Assembly (NCBI GenBank): GCA_036733985.1
Contig: DAIMZM010000070.1
Span: forward strand, 1-13,169
DNA from: DAIMZM01 sp036733985
GTDB taxonomy: Bacteria; Bacillota; Dehalobacteriia; UBA4068
DNA length: 13,169 bases
Direction of reading: 5' to 3'
The notes under the pieces are model-generated. The model did not search any database, was not told where the DNA came from, and was given only the letters and a program-made list of their open reading frames with translations. The position numbers were made by a program, and so were the translations under genes. Positions 5,914 to 13,169 of the stretch are shown here, in pieces. Within the stretch, counting starts at the first letter, position 1. Each line of letters starts with the position of its first letter.

Positions 5914-7224
5914 ATGCATTTGCATGTTGCCCATATGTGGCATCAAATGGTCAAATACCTGGCGCGGAACCAGTACCAGGAACAGAAAAAGCAGGCCCAG
6001 CCTGCTGTGGAAAAGCTCTGGACCAAGGATTTTTCATCCATATCATTGCTGAACCTGTTGATTTTCGTGGGCGGGAATATGCTGGTCACCACCTTCCCCT
6101 TTTATATCAAATCTCTGGGCGGGGATGAGCTTACCGTGGGGCTGGCCGCGGGCATCTATTCGCTGGCAGCCCTGGCGACGCGGCCTGTCACCGGCTGGTT
6201 CCTGGATAATCATAGCCGCAAAGTCATCTTTGTGGTGGGCCTTTCCGGGGTCATGCTTTTTCCCATACTTTATCTGGCCTTTCCCATTTTATCCATGGCC
6301 ATGGTCTTTCGGGTGTTCCACGGTTCCCTGTGGTCCGCCGCGGGCACCTCTTCCAATACCAATGCCTGCGATATCGTGCCCAATAGCCGCTTTGCCGAAG
6401 GCATGGGCTTTTTCGGCCTGACCAATTCTTTTGCCTTGGCGGTTTCTCCCGCCCTGGGGCTCTTAATCATGGAGCGCTACGGCTTTAACCCGATGTTTTT
6501 GACCAGCACCGGTTTTTCCTTGCTGGCCCTGCTGCTTTTGTCCAGGATACGCCTGCATAACCCGCCTCATAGAAGGCGAAAGAGCGGCAGCCTGCGGCTG
6601 AGGGACCGCTTATCCGCTTTGTTTGCCAAAGACGCGCTGCCTGCCTCGGTCTTGCTCTTTTTCTGCATGCTGCCGGCAGGCTCCATTTCTTCCTTTATCG
6701 CCTTGTACTCCGAAGCCGAAGGCCTGGGCAACGGCGGCATCTATTTCACCTTCCAGGCTTTGTTTACCGGCCTTTTCCGGGTTTTTGGCGGCAGGGTGGC
6801 GGATAAACATGGGGAAAAGGTGGCGGTGTATTATGGCACCGCCTGCTTCTTTGTGAGCCTGATGGTGCTGATGACAGCTAAGACCGCGCTGCTGATGTAT
6901 GCATCGGCAGCCCTGTTCGGCATCGGCTACGGCCTGACCCTGCCTTCCTTCCAGGCCATGTCTTTGCGCACCGTGCCCTGGGAAAGGCGGGGCTCCGCTT
7001 CTTCCACTTACTTATGCTTTTTTGATCTGAGCTGGGGCTTAGGCGGCGTCTTAGGCGGCGTGTTTTCCAACGCCTGGGGCTATCGGCCCATGTTTGCCCT
7101 GATGAGCCTGGGTTTGGCGTTCTGTGTGGCCACCTATATCCTCTGGGCCAGGAAGACCCCCTCCGCCTTTGATGTTTGGCAAAAGCGGAACAGCGGTACA
7201 GTAGCCAAGGCGGTTGGCCATTGA
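5914..7224 (+). CDS. MFS transporter
   Basis: A 436-residue major facilitator with about twelve membrane segments. The loop 2-3 motif A is visible as GWFLDNHSRK (94-103), with Gly94, Asp98 and Arg102 in family spacing. A related loop, GGRVADKHGEKV, lies between the 8th and 9th segments. The core begins at about residue 35 with LWTKDFSSISLLNLL, the usual start of this MFS branch. The 34 residues before it are polar and Gln/Lys-rich, longer than normal, and may be a cytoplasmic extension or a start placed too early. AGAGG lies 9 nt before ATG 5914. It is last in the operon and followed by a strong terminator. The sequence resembles efflux-type MFS proteins, but the substrate is not deducible. 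Confidence 0.9.
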   Translation: MHLHVAHMWHQMVKYLARNQYQEQKKQAQPAVEKLWTKDFSSISLLNLLIFVGGNMLVTTFPFYIKSLGGDELTVGLAAGIYSLAALATRPVTGWFLDNHSRKVIFVVGLSGVMLFPILYLAFPILSMAMVFRVFHGSLWSAAGTSSNTNACDIVPNSRFAEGMGFFGLTNSFALAVSPALGLLIMERYGFNPMFLTSTGFSLLALLLLSRIRLHNPPHRRRKSGSLRLRDRLSALFAKDALPASVLLFFCMLPAGSISSFIALYSEAEGLGNGGIYFTFQALFTGLFRVFGGRVADKHGEKVAVYYGTACFFVSLMVLMTAKTALLMYASAALFGIGYGLTLPSFQAMSLRTVPWERRGSASSTYLCFFDLSWGLGGVLGGVFSNAWGYRPMFALMSLGLAFCVATYILWARKTPSAFDVWQKRNSGTVAKAVGH

Positions 7225-7237
7225 CCTCCGGTTGCGG

Positions 7238-7265
7238 AAAGGCGCTCCTTAGGAGCGCCTTTTTT
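7238..7265 (+). terminator. Terminator of the lgt-eamA-MFS operon
   Basis: AAAGGCGCTCC (7238-7248) pairs perfectly with GGAGCGCCTTT (7252-7262) around the loop TTA, followed by further T to 7265. It lies 13 nt after the MFS stop. On the - strand the hairpin is followed by only three T, so it would be a weaker stop for the murI operon, whose end lies just beyond it. Confidence 0.92.
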
Positions 7266-7284
7266 ATGCGGTCGGGAGGCTGGT

Positions 7285-8079
7285 TCAGGGCCTGTTTTCA
7301 GCCAGGGCTGTTTGTAAAAGCCGCTGGGACAGGGCCAGCATGGCCGGATCCGGGCTGGTATTGCTCAGAGTCGCCCGGCCCTGGCCGCCTGTGGGGCGGA
7401 GCAGGCCGGCCTCAGCCAGTTTGCGTTGGGCTTGCCGGGCTGTGCCCAAGCCTCCGTCAAAGATAGCAGGGGTATAACCCAGGGCTTGGGCAATGCCCTG
7501 GCGGACAAAAGGAAAATGGGTGCAGCCCAGCACCACCCCGTCCACCGCCGGTTTGCGATAGGGGCGCAGCAGCCGGTCCAAATAGTCCGCCAGGCCGCCG
7601 CCCTCGGTGACGCCCTGCTCCACATAGTCCACGATGCCCGGGGCGGGCAGCAGCAGGATCTCCGCCTCTTCCCGGTATTTGTTCAGCAAATGCTGGAACT
7701 TTTGCTCAGCCAGGGTCATTTCCGTGGCCATCACCAGCACCCGGCCATGGCGGAAAGCCTGGATGGCCGGTTTCAAGGCCGGTTCCATGCCGATGACCGG
7801 CACCTGGGGATAGCTGGCCCGCAAAGGCGTCAAGGCCACTGAACTGGCAGTGTTGCAGGCGATCACCACGGCCTTCGCGCCCTGGGCCAGCAGCTCCGCC
7901 ACCCTGGCCATGGCCAGGGCCGTGACCTGTTTTGCGGTTTTTATACCATAAGGCGCGTTTTGCGAATCTCCCAGATAGAGATAGTCTTCCCCCGGCATCA
8001 GGCTGATCAGTTCTTTCAGGACGCTGATCCCGCCCATACCGGAATCCAATACCCCGATGGGCTGTTCTGCTTTGTTCAT
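7285..8079 (-). CDS. murI: Glutamate racemase MurI
   Basis: A 264-residue cytosolic enzyme that interconverts L- and D-glutamate, supplying D-Glu for peptidoglycan. Both catalytic cysteines are present in their motifs: ACNTAS with C75 and GCTHFP with C186. The N-terminal GVLDSGMGG (9-17) carries the conserved Asp-Ser. The usual GD-S/T-AR-PYG loop reads GDSQNAPYG (37-45), a variation that keeps the PYG. Length is typical. GGGAGG lies 4 nt before the ATG. The ATG overlaps the stop of the upstream flavoprotein gene in an ATGA. It is the last of four coupled genes. No dedicated terminator is seen apart from the hairpin at 7238-7265 read from the other side. Confidence 0.95.
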   Translation of the reverse strand: MNKAEQPIGVLDSGMGGISVLKELISLMPGEDYLYLGDSQNAPYGIKTAKQVTALAMARVAELLAQGAKAVVIACNTASSVALTPLRASYPQVPVIGMEPALKPAIQAFRHGRVLVMATEMTLAEQKFQHLLNKYREEAEILLLPAPGIVDYVEQGVTEGGGLADYLDRLLRPYRKPAVDGVVLGCTHFPFVRQGIAQALGYTPAIFDGGLGTARQAQRKLAEAGLLRPTGGQGRATLSNTSPDPAMLALSQRLLQTALAENRP

Positions 8080-9146
8080 GTTTCCTCCCCGGATACATTC
8101 GCCAGCCGCCGGGCAAAAGCCCGGGCCCGATCCTCAATGCCTTCCAGCTTCAGGATCGCCCCCGGATCATTGGCTGTTTCCAGCATGGCGAAGCGGGGCG
8201 GCAGGTAAAAGGATTTATTCATATTCAGGCCGGCGATCAATTGCCCGGCAATGATATCGCTGCCGGAATAGCCGGAAACGATCAGGGCGTAGAGGCTTTT
8301 CTCATAAAACCGCCGCGTCCTGGTTAAGGCGGTGAGCCGGTTGATGAAAGCGCTGATATTGGCGGAGAGCGCGTCGTTATAGTTGGGGCAGAGCAGCAGC
8401 AGCCTGTCGCAGGCCAGCACCGCCGGGTACACCTCCTTGGTGATCACGCCGCCGTAAAAGCAGCCGCCCCGGTCGCCGAAGTGCAGGCACATGGAATAAG
8501 GGCAGCCGCTGCAATCGCTGATCTCGCCGTTCCTAAGGCCGATCTCCGTGATCTCCCAGCCGGGCAGGCCTTCCTTGACCAGGCCCCAGAGGGCAAAGGT
8601 ATTGGAGGTATGCCGGCTGGAAGCATGAAGCACCAGCAGGCGGCGGCTATTGGCTGGCGGCGGTTCCGCCGCCAGCAGCCGGGCCACGGTTTCCTTGGCG
8701 GTCAAAAGGTAAGCGCCATAGTGATCCACATCGTTCAGCCCGGCAATGGTCTGGAAATTAGCCAGGGAAATGGTGCCTTCCACCAGCGGGCGGCCGATAA
8801 AAGCGCAGCCGGCCGTATTGGCGGCGAAAACCAGCTCCCGGGCGACGGATTTGGTGTAAAGCTCGGTCAGGCCGTCCACCAGCAGCGCCCCCATGCAGGA
8901 TTGGAACAGGCCTGTTTCCATACGCAGCAGCTGCAGCATGCGGTAGTATTCCAAATTGACGCCGGAAACGCCTAAAGGCACGGCAAAGAGCAGCTTTTCG
9001 CCTTGGAAAGCATGGAGTTGCTCCGCCGTCTCAATGGTTTCGCTGACCCGGACGCCGGCCAGGGCATGTTCCAGCACCGCGTTGAGCCGTCCGGTTTTCA
9101 GCCGGTCCGGGCAGCAAGGCATGATCAGGGTCAACGCCCCTTTCAT
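8076..9146 (-). CDS. Flavodoxin-like / NADPH-dependent FMN reductase-like protein with four-Cys motif and a duplicated half
   Basis: A 356-residue soluble protein. Residues about 168-310 look like an NADPH-dependent FMN reductase or iron-sulfur flavoprotein domain: strand LLVLHASSRHTSNT (170-183) in the FMN phosphate-loop position, then a cysteine motif with C212, C215, C220 and C229, then LLLLCPNYNDALSANISAFI (249-268) in the flavin-ring loop position. Residues 1-160 contain a similar order (LLFAVPLGVSGVNLEYYRML, then ALLVDG, then CAFIGRPLVEGTISLANF) and may be a second, degenerate flavodoxin fold. The cysteine spacing C-x2-C-x4-C-x8-C could hold an Fe-S cluster, but it is not the compact CX2CX2C spacing of characterised iron-sulfur flavoproteins. 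Flavin binding is inferred. ATGA overlaps join it to the dehydrogenase-like gene before it and murI after it. GGGAGG precedes the start. The substrate is unknown. Confidence 0.78.
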   Translation of the reverse strand: MKGALTLIMPCCPDRLKTGRLNAVLEHALAGVRVSETIETAEQLHAFQGEKLLFAVPLGVSGVNLEYYRMLQLLRMETGLFQSCMGALLVDGLTELYTKSVARELVFAANTAGCAFIGRPLVEGTISLANFQTIAGLNDVDHYGAYLLTAKETVARLLAAEPPPANSRRLLVLHASSRHTSNTFALWGLVKEGLPGWEITEIGLRNGEISDCSGCPYSMCLHFGDRGGCFYGGVITKEVYPAVLACDRLLLLCPNYNDALSANISAFINRLTALTRTRRFYEKSLYALIVSGYSGSDIIAGQLIAGLNMNKSFYLPPRFAMLETANDPGAILKLEGIEDRARAFARRLANVSGEET

Positions 9147-10396
9147 GACGGGCCTCCCGGCTCAAAAGCGGCCAGCCCGGCATAAGTCTCTGCCAGGCGC
9201 CGCATCAAGGCAGCGGGCAGGGGCCGGGTTTCCAGTTCGATCCCGGCAGGCAGCTGCCGGTTCCTGGCCCCCAGCCAGACCCGGCCCAGGCGGGTGGCGC
9301 TGTAATGCCATTCCCCCCGTAAAGTCAGCAGCAGGGACAGGGCCCCGGAGGACAGGGCCGGGGCGATATAGGGTTTGAAGCCCATTTCCCTGGCTTTCAG
9401 ATTAGCTGTCAGAGAGAGCCGGGTCAGCTCCTGAGAAAGCGCGTCCTGATAATCCGCCAGGGAATTGGCAATGACCAGGCCCTGGCCATGGGGGCCATAG
9501 GCCCGCCCCTCCCGGAGGAAGCTGGCGAAGCGGCTGTCTTTTTGGGCAAAGTAGGCGGCCCGGGCATTCATCACCCCCAGGCCGTAGCCAACGATCTGCT
9601 CCGGGAACAGGCCTCCGACCCCGGCCTGATAAGCGGCCTGGCAAAGCTGATCCACCGGATCGCTAACCACGGCGAACAGGCCGCTGAAATTGCCGGCCGC
9701 AGCTTGCGCCCCATAAGCGCTGATGATGGCCGCGTTTTTCTCATACTGGGCCAGGCGCACATCCCGCACTGCCGCGCCCAGCGGCGGCACCCCGGCGGAG
9801 GCGCAAAAGACAAAAACATCGCAGGCGAACAAATCATTGGGGCCGATGGTTTCGACCCGGGGCAGGGCCTGGTAATCCCCGGGCCAGGCCACCTGGTTCA
9901 GCTCATATTCCCAGCGGGCGGCCGCGGCCTGGTTCAAATCATAAATGCCGATGCTGTCCAGCAGATCAGCGCCCAGCAGCTTCAAACCGGTGAGCAGCAT
10001 GCCGCCCACATCCCCCACCGCCAGCAGGTTCAGCCTCAGCTTAGGCCGGGCCGGGGCAGGCTTGAGCAAGGTTTGCCAGCGGGGATAAGTCCTGTTCACA
10101 GCGGTGAGCAGCCGCTTTTCGATCAGCCCCGCGATTTCCGGCCCCGGGTTTGCCTGGGGCAGGCTTTGGCTGTCCAGCCAGGTATAATCCTCCGTCCTAG
10201 CCAACAGCTGGCCCGGATGGCTGACGGCGAAGGCGGCCCGGCTGTTGTCCCGCTCCCGTTGGCAGAGGAAGAAGACCCGCTGATCTTGAGCAATCGGCGG
10301 GGAGAGCCGCTCAAAGGGCAAAGCGCTGTCCCAGGAACAAAGGGTTTGCCCCGCCGCCTGATACCAAAACAATCGATCTTTTAAGGCCTCGCTCAT
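9143..10396 (-). CDS. Divergent lactate/malate dehydrogenase-fold protein with extra N-terminal domain
   Basis: A 417-residue protein, about 100 longer than ordinary LDH or MDH. Residues 1-115 form an N-terminal region I do not recognise. From 120 an LDH/MDH core is visible. It has a dinucleotide loop LLAVGDVGG (124-132), then IYDLN with D153 at the end of strand 2, which favours NAD over NADP. FCASAGVPP (197-205) follows, then VRL-AQYEKNAAII (213-225) with R214 in the place of the substrate-loop Arg. SDPVDQL (245-251) replaces the usual NPVD. YGPHGQGLV (300-308) has H303 in the place of the catalytic His of the GEHGDS motif. The core therefore keeps its main catalytic His and one Arg but differs at the specificity loop, so a 2-hydroxyacid or related oxidoreductase with an unknown substrate is inferred. 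The start overlaps the large fusion gene and the stop overlaps the flavoprotein gene, each by ATGA. Confidence 0.8.
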   Translation of the reverse strand: MSEALKDRLFWYQAAGQTLCSWDSALPFERLSPPIAQDQRVFFLCQRERDNSRAAFAVSHPGQLLARTEDYTWLDSQSLPQANPGPEIAGLIEKRLLTAVNRTYPRWQTLLKPAPARPKLRLNLLAVGDVGGMLLTGLKLLGADLLDSIGIYDLNQAAAARWEYELNQVAWPGDYQALPRVETIGPNDLFACDVFVFCASAGVPPLGAAVRDVRLAQYEKNAAIISAYGAQAAAGNFSGLFAVVSDPVDQLCQAAYQAGVGGLFPEQIVGYGLGVMNARAAYFAQKDSRFASFLREGRAYGPHGQGLVIANSLADYQDALSQELTRLSLTANLKAREMGFKPYIAPALSSGALSLLLTLRGEWHYSATRLGRVWLGARNRQLPAGIELETRPLPAALMRRLAETYAGLAAFEPGGPS

Positions 10397-13169
10397 TTCA
10401 TCACCTGTTCCAGACGCAGCAGCATTTCGATGTCATTATTCAGGTATTCGGTGGCGGAGAGGGAGGGATCATAATCCACGCAGCCGCCCCGGTCCGGGCA
10501 GAGGGGGCGGATAATCGCTTCCGCCAGGCGGGACAGGGTCAGGTTTTTGCCGAATTGCAGCCGGTATTCCGTTTCCAGAGTGCTCATGATCGCCAGGGCA
10601 TTGTTGAGACAGGTCAGGGACAGCTCAAAGGCGTTGTTATGGGAATAGTACTGATGCAGGGGCGGCACGCCGTAGGGCAGCAGCAAGTTCACCGAGGGCA
10701 GCAGGCCCGGCACCTTCATGCCGGCCCGGCGCACCGTATCCCCGCCGATAAAAGGATACATGGTGGATTCCACAAACCAGCCCCGCATATTTGGCACATA
10801 ATAGACGCTGTCCACAGTCAGGCCGGATTCCAGGATATAGTCCCGGCCCCGGCCGGAGAGCAGTCCTACCAGGATGGATTTGATCTGGATCTGCTCTTTG
10901 TCCATCAAGGGCTTGAGCACCCGGATGCGGGAGCCCTTATGCAGCAAATCGTCCACCATGATCACCGGCCGCATGAAGGATTTGATGATGCGGATCTGAT
11001 CCGGCAGCGGCGCGTAATGGGGATAAGCTTCAATGGTGAAACTGCGTAGATCCGGCGCGAACACCTTGTCCGTGTGCAGGGTCTTGGTCACCGTATTGGG
11101 CACAGCCTTGCCCCGGAGGATTTTGCCAAAGGGCATGCACATATTGGGCCCCAGGATCCTTGGGGTCACAGGATAAGGCGGGACGCCGTTCATCTCGGCG
11201 ATCTTGGCCACCAGCCGGTGGTGGATAATGCCGCTGGACAGGGATAAAACCAGATGCCCGGGGAAAAGCCGGGTCAGAGCGGTCTGGAAGCGCTGATGGG
11301 CCTGGCGTACCGTGTCCAGCACCCGGCCGTCAGAGGCCAAGGGCTCCTTGATGGTGGTTTCCAGGTTCTGGATCAGGGTCAGGGGCGAACGCATATCCAC
11401 GGTCCAGAGGGGGTAATCCAAGGCCGGTTTGAAGAAGCCCTGGCGTTCCAAAACGCCCACGGCCCGGGCCGTGGCCGGCAGCTGGGCCAGGGGATGGACA
11501 ATGGCAAAGGTATAATCCTTGCGCAAAGCCCAGTCCAGAGCTTCGGTGAGCAGCAGCTGTTCAGAGTCCCGGAATTCCCGGTGCGGCCGCACCGCCAGGC
11601 AGCTGATGAGCAGGATCCTGCCGGAGATGATCTGCCGGAGCTGCTGGGAGAGGCTGCTGCTGTTCAGCTCCTGCATCAGGCTGGAGGTATGCAGGGTGCT
11701 GAAGCTGATAAAGCCTTCCGCCCGCTCCTCCGCGTTCCCGTTACGGATTACCAGCAGGCGCTGCCTGCGGCGGAGCAGCTCAGCGCAGATGCTTTCCGTC
11801 TCCGCCCCCTGGGGCAGCACCTGATTGACCACGGCGCGGACGCGGCCGGGCAAATGAGACTCCACCAGCTCGAAATGGACGGCCCCTGCCCGGATAATGG
11901 GCTTATACTGGGGCTCCCTGAGGTAAATGCCGTTATGGTAAATATATTCCTGCACCATGGGATCTACCAGGTTGGTGATATCCCGGTTGCGGTCGATATC
12001 GTCCCGGATGCGGCTGGAGCTGATATCCTCCAAATGCAGGGGCAGGGTCAAATGCAGCACCTGGCCCTTGATGCAGCTGAGGCAGTCCGGCTGTTGCTCC
12101 GGGCTGTCCTGGCGGTTGGCCCGCTGGAAAATAATGTGGTTGAAGCCATGGATAGAGCCGGGAGAGGGCGGCGCTTTATAGGAGGAAGCATTGGCCACCA
12201 CATCCGAACCCACCACAATATAGATTTCCCGGTTAGGGAACAGGCCGCGCAGGCGCTGCAAATCAGCGGGATTGGCCAGGTTCACCGGAATAGCGTAGGG
12301 GAAAATTTGCACATGGAAGCGGTCCGCCAGGGCTTGGACAGCGATCTGCCGCCGCATCAGCATGGGCTGGGTGTTTTTCGACCAGGAGAATTCATCCACC
12401 GCCACCATCACTTCAAAACCTAAGGCCCGGATACCCTGGATAATACCCTTATGGGACAGGGTCAGCGGGTCGAAGGTGCCGGGGAAAAAGGCCACGGGCA
12501 AAGGCGGTGCAAAAGCAAAGCCCTGCCGCAGAATGGCTTCCTGGGAGATGAAGCGGTAAACCTGGGTCAAAGCCGCGGCCCGGTAATAAAAAGCCAGGCC
12601 TTCCTCCAGATTTTCGGCAACCAGGAACAGCAGCTTTTTCGCGGACAGGGTGAAAAGGCGGCGCTTCTGCTGCTCCGGCATGCGGGAGGAGGCGAAGAAA
12701 TGTTTCCCCAGCACCAGCAAGGCTTCCTGCCGCAGGGCCGGGCGGTGGCCGGCCAGGCCTTTCATCAGGATGCCCAGCAAATAGTTCTGCCGCTCCTCAT
12801 GCCGCTCCCGGGTTTCCGGAAAACGTTCAGGATACACGTTATAGCATTCCAGGAGTATGGCCACCGTATCCAAAGCCACGGCGGCGATGCTGTCATTGGC
12901 GCTGCTGAGCAGGCCCTTTAATTGGGCGATCAATTCATCCAGTTCCCGGGGATGCAGCCAGAGGGCGAATTCCCCTAAATAAGCGGGAATATATTTGGAA
13001 AATTCATATTGCCCTACTTCCAGGCCTTTGGCCAGCTCCACGGCAATCTCGTTCCGCTGGTCCAGGCTAAGCAGCGGGGCGATCTTCACCAGGGCCGCGC
13101 CGGCGTCATGGCGTACCACCACCCGCTCGCTGACTTTGACCAAGTTGGAAAAATGGGCGGCGATATGCA
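10393..13169 (-). CDS. Large multidomain protein: HEAT-like / NadD-CoaD-type nucleotidyltransferase / GNAT-like / phosphoribosyltransferase-like (5' end outside window)
   Basis: At least 924 residues. No stop or convincing start appears up to the window edge, so the N-terminus is missing. A TTG at 13143 has no ribosome site and is used below only as residue 1. Residues 1-205 are helical and Leu/Ala-rich, like HEAT repeats. Residues 215-410 are a nucleotidyltransferase: GTFDPLTLSHKG (222-233) with the TxxH form of the (H/T)xGH motif (T228, H231), VGSD (311-314) and ISSSRIR (374-380), as in NadD and CoaD. Residues 460-575 resemble a GNAT acetyltransferase (ILLISCLAVRP, then a helix, then VLERQGFF) but lack the Gly-rich CoA loop. 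Residues 620-810 look phosphoribosyltransferase-like, with VIMVDDLLHKGSRI (727-740) at the PRPP-loop position. The last 105 residues are unassigned (GCVDYDP near the end). It overlaps the dehydrogenase-like gene by ATGA. NMN or phosphopantetheine chemistry is possible, but I assign no reaction. Confidence 0.75.
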   Translation of the reverse strand, partial: HIAAHFSNLVKVSERVVVRHDAGAALVKIAPLLSLDQRNEIAVELAKGLEVGQYEFSKYIPAYLGEFALWLHPRELDELIAQLKGLLSSANDSIAAVALDTVAILLECYNVYPERFPETRERHEERQNYLLGILMKGLAGHRPALRQEALLVLGKHFFASSRMPEQQKRRLFTLSAKKLLFLVAENLEEGLAFYYRAAALTQVYRFISQEAILRQGFAFAPPLPVAFFPGTFDPLTLSHKGIIQGIRALGFEVMVAVDEFSWSKNTQPMLMRRQIAVQALADRFHVQIFPYAIPVNLANPADLQRLRGLFPNREIYIVVGSDVVANASSYKAPPSPGSIHGFNHIIFQRANRQDSPEQQPDCLSCIKGQVLHLTLPLHLEDISSSRIRDDIDRNRDITNLVDPMVQEYIYHNGIYLREPQYKPIIRAGAVHFELVESHLPGRVRAVVNQVLPQGAETESICAELLRRRQRLLVIRNGNAEERAEGFISFSTLHTSSLMQELNSSSLSQQLRQIISGRILLISCLAVRPHREFRDSEQLLLTEALDWALRKDYTFAIVHPLAQLPATARAVGVLERQGFFKPALDYPLWTVDMRSPLTLIQNLETTIKEPLASDGRVLDTVRQAHQRFQTALTRLFPGHLVLSLSSGIIHHRLVAKIAEMNGVPPYPVTPRILGPNMCMPFGKILRGKAVPNTVTKTLHTDKVFAPDLRSFTIEAYPHYAPLPDQIRIIKSFMRPVIMVDDLLHKGSRIRVLKPLMDKEQIQIKSILVGLLSGRGRDYILESGLTVDSVYYVPNMRGWFVESTMYPFIGGDTVRRAGMKVPGLLPSVNLLLPYGVPPLHQYYSHNNAFELSLTCLNNALAIMSTLETEYRLQFGKNLTLSRLAEAIIRPLCPDRGGCVDYDPSLSATEYLNNDIEMLLRLEQVMK

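Noticed and set aside
9488..10384. 298-codon open frame on the + strand, opposite the dehydrogenase-like gene
   Set aside because: The composition is antisense-like, no domain is visible, and the - strand frame carries LDH-fold motifs plus overlapping start and stop signals.
11254..12423. 389-codon open frame on the + strand, opposite the large fusion gene
   Set aside because: It is rich in Gln, Gly, His and Pro with no recognisable domain. It is the expected antisense shadow of a GC-rich gene whose - strand product has clear motifs along the same stretch.
13143..13143. TTG at 13143 as the start of the large fusion protein
   Set aside because: No ribosome binding site precedes it and the frame stays open to the window edge, so the gene most likely begins outside the window.
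1..13169. CRISPR array, insertion sequence or prophage traces
   Set aside because: No spaced direct repeats, transposase, integrase or terminal inverted repeats were found. The partial tRNA-Val has no downstream att-like repeat visible in the window.

Overview
The window reads as chromosomal DNA from a moderately GC-rich Firmicute (Bacillota), most likely in or near the Clostridia. The basis is a tRNA-type (T-box) riboswitch controlling a methionine ABC transporter, strong GGAGG ribosome binding sites, tight gene packing and the protein families present. I cannot name a genus. There are no insertion sequences, phage genes, CRISPR arrays or integrases, so this looks like core or lineage-specific chromosome rather than an island.

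Left part (1-3750): the 3' part of a tRNA-Val(CAC) gene with its terminator is followed by maf (nucleotide pyrophosphatase) on the + strand. A bidirectional terminator separates maf from the convergent metN-metI-metQ operon on the - strand. That operon has a promoter and a well-formed T-box leader. The leader shows a Stem I base with a kink-turn-like internal loop, an ATG (Met) specifier, a T-box bulge complementary to an ACCA tRNA end, an antiterminator, and a competing 9-bp terminator with seven T. Uncharged tRNA-Met should therefore switch on methionine uptake.

Middle part (3830-7265, + strand): a promoter divergent from the met operon drives four closely packed membrane-protein genes. These are a small DUF4190-type protein, a divergent Lgt-family protein, an EamA/DMT transporter and an MFS transporter, ending at a strong terminator. 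The Lgt homologue lacks several residues that are essential in E. coli Lgt.

Right part (7285-13169, - strand): four genes joined by three identical 4-bp ATGA stop/start overlaps. In transcription order they encode: (1) a very large protein, open at the window edge, with a helical HEAT-like N-terminus, a NadD/CoaD-type nucleotidyltransferase, a degenerate GNAT-like segment and a phosphoribosyltransferase-like segment; (2) a divergent lactate/malate dehydrogenase-fold protein with an extra N-terminal domain; (3) a flavodoxin-like/NADPH-FMN-reductase-like protein with a four-cysteine motif and what looks like a second, degenerate flavodoxin half; (4) glutamate racemase MurI. The first three are the best candidate for an undescribed system, perhaps redox or nucleotide-cofactor chemistry. 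Their substrates cannot be read from the sequence, and murI may only be a passenger at the end of the operon.
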